A DNA stretch of 46,797 nucleotides. Origin: Nitrospira sp. (GTDB taxonomy: Bacteria > Nitrospirota > Nitrospiria > Nitrospirales > Nitrospiraceae). The stretch covers positions 10,023-56,819 of the forward strand of contig SWDR01000022.1 in NCBI GenBank assembly GCA_005116815.1, written 5' to 3'. This document shows positions 20,875 to 29,981 of the stretch, in pieces. Made by a program: the position numbers and the translations under genes. A model generated the notes under the pieces. That model worked only from the letters and a program-made list of their open reading frames with translations. It was not told where the DNA came from and made no database searches. The first letter of the stretch is position 1; every line of letters begins with the position of its first letter.

Positions 20875-22566
20875 ATGCTCTTCGAGTTGCGCATCGTCAA
20901 TTTCGCGCTCATTGAGCAGCTCAGTCTCCAATTCCAGTCGGGGTTTATTGTCCTGACCGGGGAGACTGGGGCTGGCAAATCTCTCCTCATCGATGCGATT
21001 GCGTTGCTGGTCGGTGGACGGGCTTCCACCGACCAGATTCGTACTGGCGAAGACGAGGCTCAGCTGGAAGCATCGTTCCATCTCCCAGATACCCATCCAC
21101 TCCTCCAACGATTGCGGTCGCTAGACCTCATCGGTCAGCACGAGTCCGAATTGATTCTTCGGCGTGTCCTCTCGCGATCCGGCCGCCATCGGGTGTACCT
21201 CAACGGCAGCCTCTGCCCCCTCCGTGTGCTCGAAGAGCTCGGGGGCACCCTCGTCGATATCCATGGTCAGCATGAGCAGCAATCGCTGCTGGCCCCGGCC
21301 AAACAGCTCGATGCCCTCGATGCGTTCGGTCGGCTCCATGAGTTACGTGGGCGGTATGAGCAGACCTACCAGGCATGGAAGGATCTTCGCACGCAGTTGG
21401 ATGCCTTGGAGCATGAAGGTGTCGATCGTGCACGAATTGAAGACATGTTGCGGTTTCAGTCGCAGGAGATCGAGCAAGCCGGCTTGCTGCCCGATGAAGA
21501 AGAGCGGGTGCGTCATGAGCGGCAGCGACTAGTCCATGCGCATCGACTCAGGGAATTGGCCCATGAGGTCTATGTGGAATTGCAGGAGGATGAGCAGGCG
21601 GTCCTCACCAGGCTTGGACGGATTGAACGGACCCTTGCAGAGTTGGCTCAAACTGACACAGCGATGGGTGATTGTGAGCAGGCGGCGAAGGACTCCGCGA
21701 TCCAGCTCAAGGAGCTGGCAGGACGACTGCGTGATTATGCAGAACGGCTAGAAGCCGATCCTGACCGATTGGCTGTCGTGGAGGACCGAGTCGATCTCAT
21801 CCAGCAACTGAAGAAAAAGTATGGAGGGTCGGTCGAGGCAGTACTTGCGACGGGAAGACGGGTGCAGGAGGAGCTGCAACTTTTGGATAATCGTGAAGAG
21901 CGTACTGCTGAATTGACCGCACGGTTGGACGAGTCGGCTCGACACCTTCGCACGCTCTCCCAGCAGCTGTCGAAGAAGCGAATGGACGCAGCCAAGCGAA
22001 TGACGTCGCTCGTGGGGGCAGAGCTGGTCGCGTTGAAAATGGAGCAGGCCATCTTTCAAGTCACGGTCTTGAGTGATGAGTCGGATGAGGGGCTTGGACC
22101 GGCTGGGCGTGATCGAGTAGAGTTTCTGCTCTCAAGCAATCCTGGCGAACCAGCGAGGCCGTTGGGCCGTGTAGCCTCGGGCGGTGAGCTGTCGAGGATT
22201 ATGTTGGCGCTCAAAACAGTATTGGCCGAGATGGACCAGGTACCGGTGTTGGTATTCGACGAAATCGATACGGGTGTGGGCGGGGCGGTCGCTGCCGCCA
22301 TGGGAACGAGATTGCGCAAGCTCGGGTCGTTCCATCAAGTGTTCTGTATCACCCATCTTCCTCAGGTTGCGGCTCAAGCGGAGCATCATCTGCTGGTAGA
22401 AAAGGGACTGGAGAGTCAGCGCACATCCACATCGGTCAGAGCGCTCAAGGGGATAGGGCGAGAAGAGGAAATCGCCAGAATGTTGGGCGGTCTGACCATT
22501 ACGAAAAAAGTGCGTGAAACGGCAGCGGAGCTCATTGCGGGGGCGAAGGGGAAACGGTCTGAGTGA
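20875..22566 (+). CDS. recN: DNA repair protein RecN
   Basis: MLFELRIVNFALIEQL, GETGAGKS, SGGELSRIMLALK, VFDEIDTGVGG. Confidence 0.97.
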   Translation: MLFELRIVNFALIEQLSLQFQSGFIVLTGETGAGKSLLIDAIALLVGGRASTDQIRTGEDEAQLEASFHLPDTHPLLQRLRSLDLIGQHESELILRRVLSRSGRHRVYLNGSLCPLRVLEELGGTLVDIHGQHEQQSLLAPAKQLDALDAFGRLHELRGRYEQTYQAWKDLRTQLDALEHEGVDRARIEDMLRFQSQEIEQAGLLPDEEERVRHERQRLVHAHRLRELAHEVYVELQEDEQAVLTRLGRIERTLAELAQTDTAMGDCEQAAKDSAIQLKELAGRLRDYAERLEADPDRLAVVEDRVDLIQQLKKKYGGSVEAVLATGRRVQEELQLLDNREERTAELTARLDESARHLRTLSQQLSKKRMDAAKRMTSLVGAELVALKMEQAIFQVTVLSDESDEGLGPAGRDRVEFLLSSNPGEPARPLGRVASGGELSRIMLALKTVLAEMDQVPVLVFDEIDTGVGGAVAAAMGTRLRKLGSFHQVFCITHLPQVAAQAEHHLLVEKGLESQRTSTSVRALKGIGREEEIARMLGGLTITKKVRETAAELIAGAKGKRSE

Positions 22567-22583
22567 GCGGGGGAGACGTCAGA

Positions 22584-24041
22584 TCAGTCGGCAGGGGTTG
22601 TTGCTGTCGCCATTGCAGGAAGGCATGCTTTGCATTCCTGGATCACGCGCGTAAAGAGTTCTGTTAATTTTGGTTCGAAGTGAGTGCCTGCATGCGCACG
22701 CATGTGTTGGCAGGCGTCATCAATCGAGAGAGGCGATCGGCCTGGAAGCTCTGCAGTCAGGTGGTCGAACGCTTGGGCCAGACTGACAATGCGGGCTAGT
22801 TGAGGAATGCCGTCTTCCTGAAGTCCATAGGGATAGCCTGAGCCATCCCATCGAGTATCGTTCTTCAGGATGGTCGGGAGATGTTCGGGGGTGATGATGT
22901 CCGATCCCTTGGACCAAATGAATGCCTGCTCGATGATGTTCTCCATTTCTCGCACATTGCCAGGCCAGGGATAGCGGGAGAGAAGATCGATGGCATCTTT
23001 GGAAAACTCTTGAGGCGGCCGGTTTTCTTCCTCGATGCGCTTTGCCAGAAAATGTTTGGCGAGGAGGGGGACGTCTTCACCGCGTTCCCGAAGCGGAGGC
23101 AAATACAGCGCAATGACGTTGATGCGGTAGTAGAGGTCTTCGCGGAATTGTCCTTTGCGAACGAGTTCTTCAAGATTTTTGTTCGTCGCGGTGACGATGC
23201 GCACATCTACCTTGATGGATTGCACCCCACCGACTCTGGTGAATTCTCGTTCCTGCAAGACGCGCAGCAGCTTGGCTTGTGTCATGGCGCTGAGATCGCC
23301 GATCTCGTCGAGGAAGAGCGTACCGGTATTCGCGAGTTCAAACTGTCCGACTCGACGAGCCGTGGCATCCGTGAAGGAGCCTTTCTCATGGCCGAATAAC
23401 TCACTCTCGATGAGCGTTTCAGGAAGGGCGGCACAATTGAGTGCGATGAAGGGCCGTTCGCGCCTGCTGCTATTGTAATGGAGGGCCTTCGCGACCAGCT
23501 CCTTTCCCGTTCCGCTCTCTCCTGAGATAAACACGGTGGTGCGGCTGTCGGCGACTTGTTCGATCTTGGTGTAGATGTCTTGCATCGACGGGCTCTTGCC
23601 GATCAGATTGTGAAAGGCATAGCGTCGAACGACTTGCGCACGGAGCTGTTTGACCTCCCGCTGGAGTTCCTGATCTTTGAGTGCGCGATCGACGATGATG
23701 CGGAGTTCTTCCACATCGAAAGGTTTCGAGAGATAGTCGGCCGCACCGAACTTCATGGCGTCGACGGCGGTTTTGACCGATTTTGTTCCTGTCAGCATGA
23801 TGACCGGCGCCGTCCGGTCCTCGGCGCGTATGGTTTGGAGTACCGACAGCCCGTCCGTGCCAGGCAGGATGACGTCGAGGAGCACCAGATGGGGAGCTTC
23901 CTTGCGAAATAGCTCGAGGCCCTCTTGGGCGTCTGCGGCTTGGATCGTTTCGTAGGCTGGCTCGAGCACCGCTTTCAATGAAGCCCGAACCCGGGCCTCA
24001 TCATCGATCAACAGGATTCGCTTTTTCATGCTGGTGTCCAT
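22584..24041 (-). CDS. NtrC-type response regulator (REC + AAA+), C-terminus is an HD-GYP C-terminal half instead of HTH
   Basis: REC (LLIDDE, DVILPG); GESGTGKE; GSFTDA loop; then RWDGSGYPYGL...PQLARIVSLAQAFDHLTAE...GTHFEPKLTELF. Confidence 0.88.
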   Translation of the reverse strand: MDTSMKKRILLIDDEARVRASLKAVLEPAYETIQAADAQEGLELFRKEAPHLVLLDVILPGTDGLSVLQTIRAEDRTAPVIMLTGTKSVKTAVDAMKFGAADYLSKPFDVEELRIIVDRALKDQELQREVKQLRAQVVRRYAFHNLIGKSPSMQDIYTKIEQVADSRTTVFISGESGTGKELVAKALHYNSSRRERPFIALNCAALPETLIESELFGHEKGSFTDATARRVGQFELANTGTLFLDEIGDLSAMTQAKLLRVLQEREFTRVGGVQSIKVDVRIVTATNKNLEELVRKGQFREDLYYRINVIALYLPPLRERGEDVPLLAKHFLAKRIEEENRPPQEFSKDAIDLLSRYPWPGNVREMENIIEQAFIWSKGSDIITPEHLPTILKNDTRWDGSGYPYGLQEDGIPQLARIVSLAQAFDHLTAELPGRSPLSIDDACQHMRAHAGTHFEPKLTELFTRVIQECKACLPAMATATTPAD

Positions 24042-24054
24042 AGGGTGTTGGCGA

Positions 24055-25332
24055 TTATGCGGGCAAGGCCGGCAGGCTCACGAAAAACGTGGTGCCGATA
24101 CCGACTGTACTCTTCACCCGGATTTCGCCGTGATGTTCTTGAATAATTTGATGGACAATCGTCAAGCCGAGTCCTGTTCCTTCGTGTTCTCCGCTCTCGT
24201 GTTTGGTCGTGAAAAATGGGTCGAAAATGTGTTCAAGATTGGCCTCTTGAATTCCCTCACCGGTATCCTCAATTTCGATGTGGGCCCAGACTTTTCCTCC
24301 CGGCTTCACCACTGTGCGGGTTTGAACACGTAACCGCCCACCCGCTCCTGCCATGGAGTCTATGGCATTGAGGAGGAGATTGAGCAGGACCTGTTTAATC
24401 TGTTGTCGATCCAGCATGACACGAGGCAGGTCAGGCGCCAACTCTTTTTCAATCTTGATCCCACGGCTATCCGCCTTCACGTCGATGAAATAGAGACAGG
24501 AGGCGACAATATCGTTGAAATCCTCGTCCGTTAGTTTGGGCTCCATGTATCGGGCGTAGTCGAGAATTTCCTGGATCAATCGCTCGATTCGATACACATC
24601 GTCGAGCACGACTTTACTGAACTCCTGGATGAATTGCGGGTCATCTTTTCGTTCAGGAGCCAACTGGATAAAGGTTTTAATCGAGGTGAGCGGATTTCTG
24701 ATTTCATGAGCGAAGCCGCCGGCGATCGTCTCAAGGGATTTCAGCCGATCCGTTCGCTTCATCAGTGTGTGTGAGCGATGCAGATCCTCGTACAACACAA
24801 TCGTGTCGAGTGCATTGGTCGCGGTTTGTGCCAGCGCGGCCAGCATGGCCTTGCTCAGTGCCTGTTCTGTCGTGAGAGGGACTGCTGCGCCGAGGACGGT
24901 GAAGGCAATGAGACGGCTTTTGTTGAGATGCGGCACGATGCGGGAGGCCTGCATCGATTCCATCGCTCTGCGTGCGTCGGCTCCGAAGTCAGTATCTTGA
25001 AGGTCAGTCGCCGAGTCGGTCTGTGCCATGATCCAGTTGGTGGCGAGCAGGTGTTGAGGCAAGGGATGGCTCACGGCCAACGTTGATGGAATAGAGGCGG
25101 GGGCATCCGAACCAACCATGTTGGCGCGGCGATAACATTCATGTTCGCGATCCAGGACGAAGAGCGCCCCATGGGTCGTCGCCCCTGCTCGGCAGAGTTC
25201 GTGGACAATGCGATTGCCGATGGTCGGCAGGTCGGTCATGGTGCCCAGGTCTGACGCAAACTGTGTGACGATAGTTAACAGCTCACTAGAAGACGACGTT
25301 GAGAAGTCGGTATTCGGTGGGCGTGAGGTCAT
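24055..25332 (-). CDS. GAF domain sensor histidine kinase
   Basis: GGFAHEIRNPLTSIKTF H-box, N-box LLLNAIDSM, EDTGEGI, GTGLGLTI. Confidence 0.93.
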   Translation of the reverse strand: MTSRPPNTDFSTSSSSELLTIVTQFASDLGTMTDLPTIGNRIVHELCRAGATTHGALFVLDREHECYRRANMVGSDAPASIPSTLAVSHPLPQHLLATNWIMAQTDSATDLQDTDFGADARRAMESMQASRIVPHLNKSRLIAFTVLGAAVPLTTEQALSKAMLAALAQTATNALDTIVLYEDLHRSHTLMKRTDRLKSLETIAGGFAHEIRNPLTSIKTFIQLAPERKDDPQFIQEFSKVVLDDVYRIERLIQEILDYARYMEPKLTDEDFNDIVASCLYFIDVKADSRGIKIEKELAPDLPRVMLDRQQIKQVLLNLLLNAIDSMAGAGGRLRVQTRTVVKPGGKVWAHIEIEDTGEGIQEANLEHIFDPFFTTKHESGEHEGTGLGLTIVHQIIQEHHGEIRVKSTVGIGTTFFVSLPALPA

Positions 25333-25447
25333 AACGAAGAGGGAGCACAGCGGTGCCTGGTGAGAACCATAAGGACGTGCCTATTGCGCATGAATGGTCT
25401 ACGTGTTCAAAGATGTACAGGCGGGAGTATACACGGCACGGGTACGT

Positions 25448-28400
25448 TCAGCTAGCGGATTTACCTTTTTCGATGACGGCGAAGAGGCCCTGCCCATCGA
25501 ACGCAGAAATGATGCGGGGTGTAAGGATGCCGGCTTGCTGGAGAAATGAGGTGAGCGATGAGCGGTCGAAGGTGTGCAGCAATCCATGCCGGATGGCCTC
25601 ACGGAGTCGGCCCAGGTAATGAAGCAGGATCTGGGCTTGCGGACTAAATTCATCCTGATTCGCGCTGTGCAGGTGCCGGCGATAGAGCACCGAGAGGTCG
25701 GTCTCAGGCTGGAAAACTGTGAGGACGAGGCGCCCCTTGGGGTGAAGCACGCGGTACAGCTCACGCATGGTGACCAGCGGAGAGGGAACGAATAACAGTG
25801 ACAGATTGCAGACGATGCGATGGAGCGAGTCATTTTTGAAGGGCAGGCCCTGCGACCAATCCGTATGGACCCATTCAGCTGTCAGGGGCGGGTGGATGGT
25901 GAGCGTGCCTGCGAAGTCACTGTCGAGTTCCCGATGCAAGGCACGAAGACTCTGTCGTGCCTGTGTCAGCGACTCGTGAGAATGCCCCAAGCCAATGACA
26001 TGGACGGGACGTTCCGGACTCCATCCGCGCTGGCGTGAGCGATAGGCTTGGTTCACCATTGTGGCTCGGACCAAATCGCCGTGGCCGACTCCCACGTCCA
26101 TGAGCATGGAGCCCGGTTCGAGCGGGCTGAGCAGCCGGTAGAGATCGTCTAAGAGTTTCCAATATTCGTGCAGATTCCCCAGTTGGGTCAGCTGCTGCAG
26201 ATGTGCCACCCTCAGGGCTTCGCGCGTAATCTGCGAAAGGTTGTGGCGAAGACGGGTACGCTCCAATTCGATGCGCTGTTGACGGGCCAGCATGTCTCGG
26301 GCCTGTAGGCTGAATTCAGCCGGAACGGCTGGCAGCGAGACGGCGATCGCGATCTGTTCCAGGATCTGTCGGAAGGCCAGCGGGTGTGGCTCATTGAGTG
26401 GGAGCTCCTGGCCGGTCAGCGGAGTGGGAACCGTTGCGAGGCGGGTATGGGCTCCCAACGCCGTGAGGAATGCCTGCGGGAGATCCGCTGGAGGCAGCGG
26501 CCCGAAGGGAGGGCCTGGAGTCGTGAGAATGGCCGATGGCGAACGTAGGAGGCGCAGATCCGCAAGGGTGGAGGCGAGGTCTGTAAAGTGGCCTGCCACA
26601 ATATCGCCGACAAAGCGATCGATATTGACGTTGAGCCCGAGCAGATTGGCAATGCCACGCCGGAGTCCGTACCGGTGGTCGGCCACGAGGTCATGACCAT
26701 GGACCGACATCAGCATGGCCTGAATATCGACAACCGGATTGATCAGGAGAAGCAGATCGAGGGGTCGTGATTGTATCGCCGTCTTGAGCGCGACTCGCGC
26801 AGACAGATCGCTGGCCATCACGATCAGAGGCGCAGTGGGCCAGGTATGTTGCACAAATTCCACGACTTTCAAGAGATCGGCTTGCATGCTCCGTAAGGTC
26901 GTCTGCTGTAACTCGCCGTCGCTGAGCCCGACATGGTTGGTGTGGTCGTACCGTAAGACCCGGAGCCGGTGGTGCGCGAGGTAGTAGGACAAGGTGCTGG
27001 CATCCAACGAGGTCTGGCCGTAGCCGGGAGCGATGATGACGACCGGTGTGTTCGGTGCGAGTGACGGGCGCAGATGATCGTCGGTGATCATGATCGCCTG
27101 GCCTCGTGGATTCCGGCATTCCCGCGGAATACTGATGACCGTCGGTTGTTGCGAGGGGGACTTCGACTCGCCCGGGGACGTCAGATGTTGCCGGACGACA
27201 CGGTTCACTTCCCGCTCTGCATAGGGGGTGAGCCCGTGAAAGCGGAGCCCGACCAGCAGGGCGGGGTTGGCGTCCTGGGCCGGAAACTCTTGTGGCGCAG
27301 TGGGATCCGGGGCTGACCAGATGATCTTTGCGGGAAGCGCAGAATCCGGAGCTCCCGGTTCATGGGCGCCAGGATGATGCGGGGTCTGTGCCGAGGCGAA
27401 GTGCAGCGTGGCGAGGCCCTGTAAGAGTTCAGGGGCTGCAGTGAGATGGAGACAGACCCCGTCGCGGCTGAGATTTGTCGTGAGCGCTCCAAGGCGGTGC
27501 GTCTTGCCGGTCTGATCTGTGACATCCAGCCGGACAGGGAGCTGCAAGGCGACCCGGACGGCTTCGCGGGGGTTGTAGTCGCCCTGTTCGGTCGCGATCG
27601 GCTGATTCGTGAGATTTAGCGTGGACGATGGTTCTGCCGCAAGGAGCACTTCAAGGGAGAAGGACAACGCCTGCTCCTGAGCAGCTTGGATAAGTGAGCC
27701 CAAGACGGCCGCCTCTTCTCGTTTGGGTGCATCGAACTCGATGACAAGATGGGAGACCGGGGTTCCAGAAGAGAGCGAGATGGGTCGCTCTTCCGCCATC
27801 CCTTGCAGTTCGAGGATTCCCACCGAAGTTTTCAATACGACATAGGCATCTTGTGGCGCCACGCTGGGGAAGTCCTTGGGGAGCGTGATGCAGGTGCCGC
27901 CGAGGCTCAGATTCGTAATGGTGCCATCCCACGTCGTTGAACCGACGGTAATCGTGGCCGGCAGGGCCGCTGTCGTTCGAGCGCTGTGCCGCCGTTCCTG
28001 TTGAGGCCTTTCTGTGCCGGCTATCGGAGCAGGTGCCGTCGTGCCTCGCGTCGTATCAGGAACGCGTGGGGCTGAGGCGGCCGCGACGGTATCCGGTAGC
28101 GGGAAGCTCTCGAACGGTGGGCATGAGGCTGCCGGCAGGCGGAGGATGATACGAAGTGGGCCCTGCATTGGCGCCGACACATCCAAGATTCCACCGAGTT
28201 CGCGGACGAGTTGATACGACTTGAGGAGATCACTCGTCGGAGAGGATGGAGCCGGGGATTCTGCCGACCAGATCATATCCGATTCGAGCAGTTCCATTTC
28301 GACCTCGGTCGGTGGTGCGAGAGCAAAGAGGGCGGGGGCCTCTGCCGAGACGGAGGTCGACCCGACTGCGCGCGTGATGAGGAGGATCCGATGCAGCCGT

Positions 28401-29638
28401 CCGACGGTCAAGAGGTAGGTCTGCGCATAGTGCAACAGGTGATGCGCGAGTGTCGAGAGCTGCGTGCGATCGCCGGCGAGGGGAGGGAGGTGCGGTGAAC
28501 GTTGCCGCATGATCCCTGCGCCATCCACGATCGAGGGGTCGGTGGACGTGAGCGCATCGTCAAGGACGTCGTCGATCGTATGTCCTAATTCGGCGGCGTC
28601 TCGCTCGTGCAAAGCCTGTGTCAATTGTGCGCCGAGTTTCGAGGCTTCTGCGGCATGGCTGACGAGTGTTTCGGCTTGGTCGTCCAGACGTGCGTCGCGA
28701 ATGGAGGCAAGAATTCGTTGGGAGTCGATCAAGAGGGCGGCCAGTGGTTCGTCCAGTTGTTGCGACAGCAATGTGGCTCGTTGGGCCAGCGCAAGCAGCT
28801 CATCGGTACGCCGGAGTTCTTGGCGAAGTTGATGAATGGTGTCGTCTTGTTGTTTGGGTTGGGAGAGGTCTCGGATCAGTCCCACCGTGCCGAGAAATCG
28901 GCGAAGGGGGTCGTAGAGTCCTCTGGCGTTCACTTCCGCCGTGAGGGTCAGTGTCCTGTTATCCTGCGTGGGCTTTCCTTGAAAGATCAGCTCGGCATGG
29001 CTGGTGCCTCGCGCGCCGGAACGGCGTTCGTTGAGGCGATACCGGGCTACCGACTCCTGGTCCGGGGGCACGAGGGTGGTGTAGGGCAATCCGATGAGCT
29101 CATCGGGCGAGTAGCCCAAGAGTGTGACGATGCCAGGACTGACGGTCACAAAACAGCCGCTGGCATCCAATTCGTAGACGATGTCGCTGAGTGACTCAAT
29201 GAGTCGACGATAGCGCTCTTGCGCATGGTCCAGTGCGATACGCAGGTCGCTTTTCTCGATGGCTTCTTTGGCACAGAAGAGCAGTTCCGTGAGAAAGGCA
29301 GGAGAGGTCTTTGCGAGGAAAAAGTCGACGTCGGCCTTGAGCGCTTGAATCGCCGAGGTTGAATCGGTGCGGTCGCTCATTAACATAATGGCGGTGTACG
29401 GCGCGCGGCGCTTCATGTCTGCAGAAAGGGAAGTGCGGTCCCCGGCGAGGCATTGTTCGTCGATCAGGATGAGGGTCCATTCCTGGGGTGACGTCCAGGC
29501 ACGGGCTTCTTCGGCAGAATAGGCGACATCTACGCGGCAGCCGGGAAAGAATCCGCGCAGACTGATGGTGACGAGTTTAATGGATTCAGCATGTTCGCTG
29601 ACAATCAAGATGGTGATCGGCTCGCTCTGCGGCATCAA
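25448..29638 (-). CDS. 1396-aa protein: REC-PAS-degenerate histidine kinase-PilZ-PilZ-LuxD-like alpha/beta hydrolase-SAM methyltransferase
   Basis: One continuous ORF; PAS SLSDIVYELDASGCFVTVSPG; PilZ motifs RHSAR/NLSLGG and REAVR/NLSRDG; LuxD-like PGYGQTS...RYDHTNHVGLSDGE...ASDLSARVA; methyltransferase DVGVGHGD. Confidence 0.85.
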   Translation of the reverse strand: MMPQSEPITILIVSEHAESIKLVTISLRGFFPGCRVDVAYSAEEARAWTSPQEWTLILIDEQCLAGDRTSLSADMKRRAPYTAIMLMSDRTDSTSAIQALKADVDFFLAKTSPAFLTELLFCAKEAIEKSDLRIALDHAQERYRRLIESLSDIVYELDASGCFVTVSPGIVTLLGYSPDELIGLPYTTLVPPDQESVARYRLNERRSGARGTSHAELIFQGKPTQDNRTLTLTAEVNARGLYDPLRRFLGTVGLIRDLSQPKQQDDTIHQLRQELRRTDELLALAQRATLLSQQLDEPLAALLIDSQRILASIRDARLDDQAETLVSHAAEASKLGAQLTQALHERDAAELGHTIDDVLDDALTSTDPSIVDGAGIMRQRSPHLPPLAGDRTQLSTLAHHLLHYAQTYLLTVGRLHRILLITRAVGSTSVSAEAPALFALAPPTEVEMELLESDMIWSAESPAPSSPTSDLLKSYQLVRELGGILDVSAPMQGPLRIILRLPAASCPPFESFPLPDTVAAASAPRVPDTTRGTTAPAPIAGTERPQQERRHSARTTAALPATITVGSTTWDGTITNLSLGGTCITLPKDFPSVAPQDAYVVLKTSVGILELQGMAEERPISLSSGTPVSHLVIEFDAPKREEAAVLGSLIQAAQEQALSFSLEVLLAAEPSSTLNLTNQPIATEQGDYNPREAVRVALQLPVRLDVTDQTGKTHRLGALTTNLSRDGVCLHLTAAPELLQGLATLHFASAQTPHHPGAHEPGAPDSALPAKIIWSAPDPTAPQEFPAQDANPALLVGLRFHGLTPYAEREVNRVVRQHLTSPGESKSPSQQPTVISIPRECRNPRGQAIMITDDHLRPSLAPNTPVVIIAPGYGQTSLDASTLSYYLAHHRLRVLRYDHTNHVGLSDGELQQTTLRSMQADLLKVVEFVQHTWPTAPLIVMASDLSARVALKTAIQSRPLDLLLLINPVVDIQAMLMSVHGHDLVADHRYGLRRGIANLLGLNVNIDRFVGDIVAGHFTDLASTLADLRLLRSPSAILTTPGPPFGPLPPADLPQAFLTALGAHTRLATVPTPLTGQELPLNEPHPLAFRQILEQIAIAVSLPAVPAEFSLQARDMLARQQRIELERTRLRHNLSQITREALRVAHLQQLTQLGNLHEYWKLLDDLYRLLSPLEPGSMLMDVGVGHGDLVRATMVNQAYRSRQRGWSPERPVHVIGLGHSHESLTQARQSLRALHRELDSDFAGTLTIHPPLTAEWVHTDWSQGLPFKNDSLHRIVCNLSLLFVPSPLVTMRELYRVLHPKGRLVLTVFQPETDLSVLYRRHLHSANQDEFSPQAQILLHYLGRLREAIRHGLLHTFDRSSLTSFLQQAGILTPRIISAFDGQGLFAVIEKGKSAS

Positions 29639-29935
29639 GCTATCCCTATGCGTCTGAGAAACTCGAACAAGTCCCGCCCCAGTGCGATCTCACCACGTCT
29701 GTTCATCTCCTGAATCTGAGACAAACCTGCCCTCTACGTTCCGTCCTGCAATGCATTCGGGGCACACCTCTGGGAGTGACGATGTGAATAACATAGGCGG
29801 AGGTAGGAAACCCAGTCTTCATGCGATGAAATGGGCTGTTTCTTTGGTAGGGGGGGCGTTTCAGGGCCTTCTTGAGCGAACAAAATTGAACGGGATTCGA
29901 GGGGGCCGGTGTGCGTGACGGAAGAGAACGTCTCG

Positions 29936-29964
29936 GTACCCGCCACAGGTTATGCGGCGGGTAC
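29936..29964 (-). terminator. Hairpin downstream of the galT-chimera stop
   Basis: Perfect 9-bp arms GTACCCGCC-N11-GGCGGGTAC; no clear T-tract. Confidence 0.45.
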
Positions 29965-29981
29965 TGGGAGGTGCATCGTTG

